Shown: positions 42,549 through 50,020 of the stretch, piece after piece
How positions within the stretch are numbered: position 1 is the first letter of the stretch
Layout of the letters: each line of letters begins with the position of its first letter
NCBI GenBank assembly: GCA_035926095.1
Contig: JAVRQT010000020.1
Span: 1 to 64,000, forward strand
Direction of reading: 5' to 3'
Length of the DNA: 64,000 nt
Source: Elasticomyces elasticus
Lineage: Eukaryota > Ascomycota > Dothideomycetes > Mycosphaerellales > Teratosphaeriaceae
The notes under the pieces: generated by a model
Seen by the model: only the letters and a program-made list of their open reading frames with translations
Told to the model about the DNA's origin: nothing
Databases searched by the model: none
Position numbers and translations under genes: made by a program

Positions 42549-43811
42549 CTAGACGTACACGTACTTGATGGTACAACCTTCACCGGGAGTTCCAGAGCTG
42601 TACGGATGGTGGTGGTGGCTGGATGTAGGTGCCTCGGTGTATACCGGAGCTGAGCTGGTCGAAGCGACAGAAGCACTGGCCGAGACAGCAGCGACAGACG
42701 TCGCGGCAGCGTATGACACACTAGATGAGATGGCCGAAACAATCGAGCTTGATGTTAATGTAGCCGTGGACACCGTTGCCACCGAGGAAGCGGAGCTGGA
42801 GACGGCTGCGGCGGGGGACGTAGCAGTGGTGGTTGCGGTGCTTGGGCTTGCAACGGTGGACGGAGCGCTGGATGCCACGGCAACGATCGTGTCGACGCTC
42901 GACGAAGCCGCAGAGCTGTCAGAAGACGAGTCGCTGCCCGTTTCGATGGCGATGCTGTAGCTCGTCGTCGTGAACACGGCATTGCTTCCGGTAAACCTAC
43001 ACCACACGTCAGCCAACTTCACTCTGTCAATCGCAGAACAAGACTCACGCTTCAGTGCCGGCTCCAATGCTGACGAGGTACTGGCTGCTGTCGAAATTTT
43101 GGCTATCGACGAGGTAGGTCAAGAACTCATTGACGTCGCCGCTGAAGCTCGTAATGTTCTCCGTGGCCACGAAAGAGTAAGTCGCCGTCTGGATGCCGTT
43201 GGTGCCCTTGTACAGGTCGAAGGTGTGGCCCGCAATTGTGGTAGAGGCGACAGCGACAGGGTTGCCAGAGGCGTCGTAGGAGGATGCAATGGGTCCTGAG
43301 TTTGGTTAGTGATCAGGAATCCTACCGTCTGCGCTTGAGTTGACACACCAGCAGTACCCAGCCTGCCCAGCCAAATCATAATCTCGTACTCCTCGCTTGT
43401 AGTGCTCGCCACAGAGTTGGTGAACAGATCATAGCTCACATCCGCCACGATCGAGTCACCCGTGTAACTCCAGTCCCAGCTCGACATCAGTGAGCTGATA
43501 CCGGACAACTGCGTGGGCGTGAAGTCGAGAATCACGTTCGCGTACGACTTGACATCGTTGGCGTTGTTGGCCCACGACCAGGTAGTGCCCCAGGAGAGGG
43601 AGCCGTCAGAAACGCCATTGGAGGTGTAGCATTGGCTGCCGGCGCCGTTCGCCTCGCCCCAGAGATCGTTGGAGATGACATAGGGACTGGCCGTCGTGGA
43701 GCCGTATTGGGCGCAGTCGCTCGTGGTGGCTCGCTTGTTGATGGTCTTGGTTGGCGCTGCGGCTGCGAGGCTCGTAAGGGTGGCGCTGAGAATCGCGATT
43801 GACGTCTTCAT
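42549..43811 (-). CDS. Secreted GH12 endoglucanase/xyloglucanase with long Ser/Thr/Ala tail
   Basis: Three exons (43811-43349, 43295-43049, 42996-42549) with introns of 53 bp (CACTAACC branch site) and 52 bp; 385 aa. Signal peptide MKTSIAILSATLTSLAAAAP and a KR pro-site (TINKR). The GH12 jelly-roll landmarks follow: YVISNDLWGEANGAGSQCYT, WGTTWSWANNANDVKSYANV, SSWDWSYTGDSIVADVSYDL, EEYEIMIWLGRLGTAGP with the likely nucleophile Glu in EIMIWL, HTFDLYKG, and SFVATENITSFSGDVNEFLT with the likely acid/base Glu. Beyond the domain is a Ser/Thr/Ala/Val tail of about 120 residues ending in SSHHHHPYSSG and CTIKYVYV; it is not a CBM1. Cleaves beta-1,4-glucans or xyloglucan in plant cell walls. Lies opposite and between Myb-array genes 2 and 3. 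Confidence 0.88.
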
Positions 43812-44757
43812 TTTGACTTGAGTAATGTTTGGGAGGTTTGCTGGAATAGCTTTGAGGGTCGTCGAAGATGATGATGTGAATCGAGTACCAGACTTCGATT
43901 TTAGTAACGAGTGGACGGGTCGCTGCTGTGAGGAGCCCAGAGTGATGAAGAAAAAAGTGAAGTGTCTGAGAATCGATAGAAGGACGATGTTCACTTACAT
44001 ACTCTTGGCTTGGGCCCTTGGCAGTACTTGTAAGAAGTAAAGGAAATGAAGTCGGGCTGGAGGTCCATAATGGAAGCGAAACGAGGATGAAACACTTCCG
44101 TTACGGAGTATCATCGCAATTTCCCACCAAGCATATCATCGCGGACGGCTCACGGCATCGTAAGGATCCAGACGAGGCACGTGAAGCGGGTAACGTTTCA
44201 GCCCTACAAACTCTACCGCGACCTCACTTCGCTTCTCAAACACCTCATATCCAGCGTGCACTTTGATCATCGCGTGTACCACGGACTGCACTGCGACCCG
44301 GGCTGGTACGAACACGAAAGGCAGAAGCCATCGGTCACCTTGACATTGGGTTCCATTTGCTACAACCTGGCGAGCCGGCATCACGCGATCAAAGCCGTGG
44401 AAACTGCTCACACGCGGTTAGCTTTTGTACATCACTTTGTCGTGGAATCGAGAGGCGAGTAACGCATGATATCCTGCTGCAGAACTCTGTACGCAGCCCC
44501 AAGGTCTAACGAAAGAATTCAATGCCGATGTCGACTTTCGACTTCTCCAAGGACCAAGGTTTAAGGTAGCTACGAGGACCGATTTGATACCGAAGGCGGC
44601 TGGCATCTGCGAGATCGTCGCATAAGCTACACGAAGTCTACAAGCCTACGAGCCTGGTTATTGCTACGAAATCCTTAAAAGAACAGCCCCACTCAGACTC
44701 GTCAGAGCCAGCAACGACTTATTTCCTGGACCCTTGCCCGTTTCGCCGCTCGAAGCC
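43812..44757. other. Intergenic
   Basis: About 950 bp between the GH12 start and Myb-array gene 3. ORFs at 44136-44411 (minus) and 44181-44462 (plus) overlap each other and lack recognisable features. Confidence 0.45.
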
Positions 44758-45534
44758 ATGGTGCTGCAAGCTTGCCGTCTGGCCCGGTGTTTATGCACTA
44801 ATCCACGCTACCTTATTCCTTCGCCACGCTTCCACGCCACCAAGGCGCCACCACCATTCACCACTCGGCAAGGTTTCTCCAAAGATGAAGATGCTCTTCT
44901 GCTAAAGCGATCGCACGAAAAGACGCCGCTAACGGGAATTGCGAGCGGAATGAACAGGACCTATTATAGTATAAGATCTCGACTAAAAAAACTGCGCGAG
45001 GGTGCGCCGCGTCCTCACCACGGCACCCGCAAGTATAGTGAGGAAGACGCAAAGACCATTCTAAGCATGGCTGCCGCCGGCACAAGCTGCCGTGACATCG
45101 CGAAGCAGTATGGCATCCCCACGCGCAGACTCGACAGCCTCTTGTATGTTCTGCGTGCCCGGCAGTCAAAGGATCACCCGCAGTATGGCGCTTTTACCCA
45201 AGCTGCTGACAGAGCCCGCATCATCAGCTTACTGCTGGACCAGCGTCTCAGCCTTCCCGAAGTTGCTCGCCGGATGAAATGGTCACTCCAAACAGTTCGC
45301 AAGCTTGCCCGATCGCACCTCAATCCCCAGCGAGCACCGCCAGGCCAAGCGCATGCCAAATACACTACAGAAGAGGACGCTCAAATTATCGAGCTTCGCG
45401 AGAAGCAGAAATTGTCCTGGCGAGAAGTCGCCAAAAGAATGCCTGAGCGGAATGCTGAAGGCTTGAGGCAACGCTTCGGTGGGTATCTCCGTGATAGGCC
45501 GACTCTTGCAGACCCCAAGGGTGATGGTGGGTAA
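44758..45534 (+). CDS. Myb/HTH-array protein 3, putative mitochondrial
   Basis: 258 aa, intact single exon. The ATG at 44758 has strong context (GAAGCCATGG). The N-terminus MVLQACRLARCLCTNPRYLI then PSPRFHATKAPP is basic and free of acidic residues for 41 positions, with an RFH step before ATKA. Modules: A residues 39-80 (GFSKDEDALLLKRSHEKTPL, IASGMNRTYYSIRSRL); B 92-130 (KYSEEDAKTILSMAAAGTSC, RDIAKQYGIPTRRLDSLL); C 151-186 (RARIISLLLDQRLSLPEVAR, RMKWSLQTVRKLA); D 199-246 (AKYTTEEDAQIIELREKQKL, WREVAKRMPERNAEGLRQRF). This is the cleanest reference copy of the four-module cassette. Convergent with the DUF6604-like gene. Confidence 0.72.
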   Translation: MVLQACRLARCLCTNPRYLIPSPRFHATKAPPPFTTRQGFSKDEDALLLKRSHEKTPLTGIASGMNRTYYSIRSRLKKLREGAPRPHHGTRKYSEEDAKTILSMAAAGTSCRDIAKQYGIPTRRLDSLLYVLRARQSKDHPQYGAFTQAADRARIISLLLDQRLSLPEVARRMKWSLQTVRKLARSHLNPQRAPPGQAHAKYTTEEDAQIIELREKQKLSWREVAKRMPERNAEGLRQRFGGYLRDRPTLADPKGDGG

Positions 45535-45622
45535 CTCAAGTGAGGTTGAACTGGTTCAGGGAGTCGCAGCAGACAGCTTGGCGATGCTCATGGCAGCTTA
45601 CGCCGGGACACTGACAGTGCCC

Positions 45623-46619
45623 TCAAGCATTTTTCCACAAGAAATGCTCGACGGTCTTACCACTGAGGCACTTATTGAAGGCATTGCCCACAAGCTTGAG
45701 CCCGCTATGCGCCTGCAGGGCAGCTTTCTCGGCCGTCCTGCCGTGTCCCATCCTGATGTCCACATCCTGCATGAGCACCGTCACAAACGAAGAACCCGCG
45801 CAAGCGTCCGCAGGAGCTGGCTGCATCAGATTCTCGGCTTCATAGATCTTGAGCTCTACGGGCATCTTCTGCTGATATCTGGCTGCAATCTCCGTCAGCA
45901 CCTCGCATGCGAGCTCATACAGCTTGAAGTAGTTGATCTTTGCGATCGGGAAAGGACCGGTGAACTCTGGCATTGCAGCATCTTTGATACGCTCAAGGGT
46001 CAGCGCGTATGGCATGTCATGCATCTTCTGCTCCATGTTCATGCGCTGCTTCTCCGTGACCTTCTTGGCCCGACGGTCAGTGAAGAGCTTTGCGTAGAAT
46101 TCTCCGTTCCCGTAGAAGGCCGGCGAGACGCCTCTGAGCTCATCGAAGAACGACCAGTCGTATGCCTGCAACCGCTTGTTGTCTTCCGCGCCGTCCATGA
46201 GAGACTTCGGTGCGCCGATGTGGAACTTGCCTTCCCGATCCTTTCTGCCGTTCTTCGAAGTCTTCGCCCTAGACTGGAGGTCGCCGCCCATGGATCGTAA
46301 AAGGATGTTCTGGAAGTTCTTCTCCAAGCTCGTTTGCACGATACCAAGCGGTCATCCGTCGCCGGTTGATCAACGCTGTCTGGAAAGCATTCTCCACATA
46401 TTGACGTGCAGTCAGCTTGCGTTTAGATATCCGGCCAGCGCACGCCAAAATATCCTTCACCGTCATTTCTCTCTTCGTCCCCGTCTTTGCGCCACCTCTG
46501 CCGACCTTCTCGGCGCCATGGTCGTCAAGCCACTCGACCAGTAGGGAAGTTGATTGCTTGTACAATCGCCGAGCGTTTAGGAGGTGTGAAGGCGCATCGG
46601 GTGAAGTCTGTTCGTCCAT
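45623..46619 (-). CDS. DUF6604-like protein, reading frame apparently shifted
   Basis: The ATG at 46619 starts MDEQTSPDAPSHLLNARRLY, then YKQSTSLLVEWLDDHGAEKV, MTVKDILACAGRISKRKLTA and NAFQTALINRRRMTAWY, the arrangement seen at the N-terminus of fungal DUF6604 proteins. The frame then runs out at 46269, while the family-like sequence continues one frame over (SLEKNFQNILLRSMGGDLQS, then about 215 residues to the stop at 45623: FHIGAPKSLMDGAEDNKRLQ, YDWSFFDELRGVSPAFYGNG, and so on). A one-base insertion near 46337-46345 fits. A 76-bp intron (GTATCG..CAGTCTAG) would also restore phase but removes the FQNIL helix. Function unknown. The 273-codon ORF on the opposite strand is a shadow. Confidence 0.5.
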
Positions 46620-46897
46620 TTCGAACCCTTAGGTGATATATCGAAACGATATGAAAGACACAGCTTACAGTACGACTGTCGAGACAGTATGTTTCTACGT
46701 TGTCGCGGTGTAACGCGTCGGAACGCGTCGTGTTGGTTCAGTCGTCGTCTTGAAATGCAATTTATGCACGCGCTAACACGGGAGTGGCCGTGGTATAGAT
46801 CAACGACTTCACTTCACTCCCAAGGAGTCCTCTCCACCCTCTGGCATCCACACCAGCAGCAGGACTGGCAGAGTCGACGCCTAGATCATGCTGTCGA
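46620..46897. other. Intergenic
   Basis: 278 bp between the starts of the DUF6604-like gene (minus) and the Myb-array concatemer (plus). Nothing recognised. Confidence 0.4.
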
Positions 46898-47821
46898 ATG
46901 TCGCACGCCAACTTGACGCCCGTGTGGCGCGTCATCACGAGCGGCTCGTTCCCAGCAGCCCGCTGGCAGAGTACGATATCAAGACATGGGGAGCGATGGA
47001 CTGAGCCTGAAGACGACCTCGTCCGACAGCGACGGCTAGAGGGAAAGTCGTTCACTGATATCGCCGCAGAAACACGAAGGACATGGAAGAGCATAACCTT
47101 CCGTGCAGCACTCTTACTGCCCAAACATAACGCTCCGAAACCATGGCGACCAAGCGCCGACGACTACGACGAGATTCAGAGGCTCGAGACTGCCGGCCAC
47201 ATCCGTCGTGAGATCGCAAAGCTCTACAATGTCGCAAAAGGCAAGCTTGATGATCTCCACTGGCGACGGCAGCGTGGCCAACATGGGAGCATGCACACTA
47301 CGCTTCATGCAGATGAAGTCTCGCGTATCGTTGAACTTCGCGCGAAGCAACCACACCTTGGTGTAGCTGGAGTCGCCCACGAGAGTGAAAGATCTTTAAG
47401 CACTGTGAAGCGCATTGTCACTGGAACCCATCGCCCTGAGCAGCCGTTTGCACGACCGCGATCAGACCTATTCAGTCCAGCTGAGGACGCACAGCTTATC
47501 GATATGCGTGAACGGCTGAAGACTCCGTACAGCAAGATCTCAGCTGTGATGTCTAGAAGCGCAGCATCGCTGAGAATGCCTCATTCCCGCTTTCTGGAAG
47601 ACAATGTGGTTGACACTTCGCTTCCTCAACAAATACACGATCGAGTATCTCCCAAGACAGTTCTTGAGACAAGCAACCATCGTCCTACACTGCGGCAGGC
47701 CAGCGTCCCGCGTCCGGTGCGCACATACTCAACTGTGGCTAGCAAGGCCTCTTCGGTACACACCATGGTGCCAAACGGAACATTATACTCTGAATTCGAG
47801 GACAACGTCATACTCCAATGA
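46898..47821 (+). CDS. Myb/HTH-array protein 4, first part of a three-cassette concatemer
   Basis: 307 aa from ATG 46898. Presequence-like start MSHANLTPVWRVITSGSFPA followed by ARWQSTISRH (RWQ before ST). Cassette 1: A (RWTEPEDDLVRQRRLEGKSF, TDIAAETRRTWKSI), B (DDYDEIQRLETAGHIRREIA, KLYNVAKGKLDDL), C (VSRIVELRAKQPHLGVAGVA, RSLSTVKRIV), D (LFSPAEDAQLIDMRERLKTP, YSKISAVMSRSAASLRM). Then a linker holding VRTYSTVASKAS, which itself looks like a second presequence, and the first helix of a second A module (TLYSEFEDNVILQ) cut by TGA at 47819. The frame carries on in register after the stops (see the next entry), so this is either a truncated protein or half of a broken fusion. Confidence 0.6.
   Translation: MSHANLTPVWRVITSGSFPAARWQSTISRHGERWTEPEDDLVRQRRLEGKSFTDIAAETRRTWKSITFRAALLLPKHNAPKPWRPSADDYDEIQRLETAGHIRREIAKLYNVAKGKLDDLHWRRQRGQHGSMHTTLHADEVSRIVELRAKQPHLGVAGVAHESERSLSTVKRIVTGTHRPEQPFARPRSDLFSPAEDAQLIDMRERLKTPYSKISAVMSRSAASLRMPHSRFLEDNVVDTSLPQQIHDRVSPKTVLETSNHRPTLRQASVPRPVRTYSTVASKASSVHTMVPNGTLYSEFEDNVILQ
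47720..47749 (+). other. Internal presequence-like segment RTYSTVASKA, copy 1
   Basis: The ten codons are repeated exactly at protein level at 48530-48559, 810 bp away. They lie in linkers between cassettes, where an independent gene would have its N-terminal presequence. Arg followed by T-Y and then S-T resembles the R-3 processing motif at the real N-termini of the paralogues. Confidence 0.6.
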
Positions 47822-47836
47822 CGGTGAGAGAAGTAA

Positions 47837-49432
47837 CCTATTTCGGTCATCGCTGCAGAGATCAGACGATCGTTGAGAAGTGTAGAGAACCGGCTATACC
47901 GTTATCTCAGCCCCAGGATCAAACGCAGTTTTCGCAAGCTCACCGACGATCAGATCGCTGAGATTATGCGCCTGAAACATGCAGGCATCGCTCTACCCAA
48001 CATCGCTTTGCAGCATCAGATGTCGGTTGGATCGTTGCGTGCCTTACTTGGCCATCCACGAGTCGACAAGTCCACCAAGGATAACCACTGCGTTGGCGTC
48101 TGCCAGGAGGATGAGCAAGCGCATATGGTAGCTCTGCGTACAGATCAGGGATTATCGTACCGCGAGATCATGCGACGTACGGGACGGTCCTACTCTACCG
48201 TGTACAGGACATTGCGCGAAGCGCTCGACATCCGCCGCGACAAGCCGAGGCCTCGGTTTTCTGCAACCGAGGACGCGGAACTACGGCGTTTGTATGAGCA
48301 AGAGGGGCTGACCTGGGAGCAGGTGGCAACAAGAATGATTGGGAGGAGTAGAAAGTCGTGCGAAAATCGATACTACGAATCTGTGAAGGATCGCAGAGTG
48401 GCTGTTGGAACACGTGGCATACACAACACAACGCGCCAACCGAAGGACGTACAATTGTCTTCCACGACAATTCGTGAGACAAGCAGCCATCATCCGACAG
48501 TGCTGCAGACCAGCGTTCCACATTCGATGCGCACATACTCAACTGTCGCTAGCAAAGCCTTTACCTCCACCAACATCCCACTCGGAACAAAGTATACTCA
48601 AGCCGAGGATGATATCATCCTTCAAGGAAGGCACGACAACAATCCTATGACTGACATTGCGGCAGAATTGGGACGAACAGTAAAGAGTGTGCGCGGTCGC
48701 CTGGACTTACTTTCGCGGGAACGTCGGAGTCGTGCCATGAAATTTTCCGACGAGCAAACAGTCGAGCTCATCCGTTCTCTGAATGCAGGTGTAACCAGGC
48801 GTGAGCTGGCTATACAGTACGACGTTTCACTCGGCCAGTTAAAAGGGCAACTGCGCCGCCTGCAGGTTCGGCTGAATAGGAAGAGTCGTAATGGCGCTGT
48901 ATGCCAAGCTGAAGATCAAGCGCTGATCTTGGCCATGCGTGTGGATCAGAGTCTGCCGTTTGCTGAGATCTCGCGCCGGACTGGGATATCAGAGGCCACT
49001 GTAGGTCGGACGTTGCGCCGCCAGGCCCCTCGCCGTAAGGATAATTTTGTCCCGTACTCTTCTGCGGAGGATATTCAACTGTGCCATTTACGCGAGCGCG
49101 AACAATTGACATGGAAGGAAGTGGCGGCAAGAATGCATGGAAGAAGTCCGAGTTCATGCATGCAACGGTACCACAACTCCCTTCAAGGCCGTGAAGCAAG
49201 CATTGTGAGAAGTGCTACAGAGCGCCGGAAAGATTTGTTTGTACCGTATACTTCTGCGGAGGATGTTCAACTGTGCCGTCTGCGCGAGCACGAACGATTG
49301 ACATGGAAGGAAGTGGCGGCAAGAATGAAGGGAAGAAGTCTGAGTTCGTGGAAGCATCGGTACCACGACAACGTTAAAGCTCGTGAAGTAGCCAATACGA
49401 TGAGTCTTGCAGATAACAACAAGGTAGCGTAG
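47837..49432 (+). CDS. Myb/HTH-array concatemer, second and third cassettes
   Basis: In the same frame as 46898-47818, resuming after TGA, TGA and TAA at 47819, 47825 and 47834. It opens directly with the rest of module A2 (PISVIAAEIRRSLRSVENRL), then B2 (IAEIMRLKHAGIALPNIALQ), C2 (MVALRTDQGLSYREIMRRTG), D2 (PRFSATEDAELRRLYEQEGL). The linker with RTYSTVASKA is followed by A3 (KYTQAEDDIILQGRHDNNPM), B3 (VELIRSLNAGVTRRELAIQY), C3 (LILAMRVDQSLPFAEISRRT), D3 and a duplicate of D3. There is no ATG at the beginning; the first in-frame ATG is 47966, inside B2, and a later one at 48527 sits just before RTYSTVASKA. So about 530 codons are intact but lack an evident start, unless they are translated by readthrough or from an internal promoter. 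Confidence 0.55.
   Translation, partial: PISVIAAEIRRSLRSVENRLYRYLSPRIKRSFRKLTDDQIAEIMRLKHAGIALPNIALQHQMSVGSLRALLGHPRVDKSTKDNHCVGVCQEDEQAHMVALRTDQGLSYREIMRRTGRSYSTVYRTLREALDIRRDKPRPRFSATEDAELRRLYEQEGLTWEQVATRMIGRSRKSCENRYYESVKDRRVAVGTRGIHNTTRQPKDVQLSSTTIRETSSHHPTVLQTSVPHSMRTYSTVASKAFTSTNIPLGTKYTQAEDDIILQGRHDNNPMTDIAAELGRTVKSVRGRLDLLSRERRSRAMKFSDEQTVELIRSLNAGVTRRELAIQYDVSLGQLKGQLRRLQVRLNRKSRNGAVCQAEDQALILAMRVDQSLPFAEISRRTGISEATVGRTLRRQAPRRKDNFVPYSSAEDIQLCHLREREQLTWKEVAARMHGRSPSSCMQRYHNSLQGREASIVRSATERRKDLFVPYTSAEDVQLCRLREHERLTWKEVAARMKGRSLSSWKHRYHDNVKAREVANTMSLADNNKVA
48530..48559 (+). other. Internal presequence-like segment RTYSTVASKA, copy 2
   Basis: Same ten residues as at 47720, preceded here by an in-frame ATG (48527). 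The roughly 75 bp before it also match the first linker (gagacaagcagccatcatcc against gagacaagcaaccatcgtcc), showing that upstream sequence of the ancestral gene was duplicated with the coding part. Confidence 0.6.
49032..49415 (+). repeat. Tandem duplication of module D, 192-bp unit
   Basis: Two adjacent units in frame; the shared block ttgacatggaaggaagtggc starts at 49106 and 49298, exactly 192 bp (64 codons) apart. Both encode Y(S/T)SAEDxQLC.LRE.E and LTWKEVAARM.GRS.SS. Differences are few and many are synonymous, so the duplication is recent relative to the cassette duplication. Confidence 0.85.
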
Positions 49433-50020
49433 ACATGATGTGTGCACCTGATGCGGGTGCTTGCGGGTGATAGCGTGTTGCCAGCAGCCAGCAGCAAGTG
49501 GACCGACCACGAACTCCTTATATCCTTCCAGAGTTCTGATCCAATTTGTAATGCTAGCAGTATGTCTATGAGCAGTCAACCAGGAACACAGGGCAACGAG
49601 CAAAACGTAGTGGCCATCGCCCTCTGGGGCATAAACATACCGCCACGCAGTCCGAATAACACTGGCTTGGATCTGCTTGTCAGGCTGCGTATGCATCGAT
49701 GCGGACATTGGTACATCAACGACTGACGTGCGAGGCTGCTACTTGAGCAAGTGCTGTTGAGCATCAAATCAAGGTTGAGATTTGTCGTCAGGAGCTGTTT
49801 TGTACGACCTAGCCTAACGCAACATTGTGCAACGTCACCAAATGCTTGCCAAGGGTGGTTGCATCTCGTTCCCTGGCTGAGCGCGAGCTAAGACTACCAC
49901 TGATAGCAGAGTGCGGTGAACTATGAAGCTCGCCACGTGTTGGCTAGCCCAGCATGCCATCGCCAATCAGAGTGGCACCCAGCAGGTCTATCGACCCTGA
50001 CTAGTTCAGCACCAAGCATC
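49433..50020. other. Intergenic
   Basis: About 590 bp. Short overlapping ORFs only; no module relics seen. Confidence 0.45.

Noticed and set aside
45479..46300. 273-codon plus-strand ORF
   Set aside because: It lies antisense to the DUF6604-like gene, has no family features, and its length is explained by codon bias of the opposite strand.
47825..47859. Possible 35-bp intron (GTGAGA..GCTGCAG) removing stops in the concatemer
   Set aside because: Too short, does not preserve the frame, and leaves the first TGA in place; the protein alignment is gap-free across the stops.
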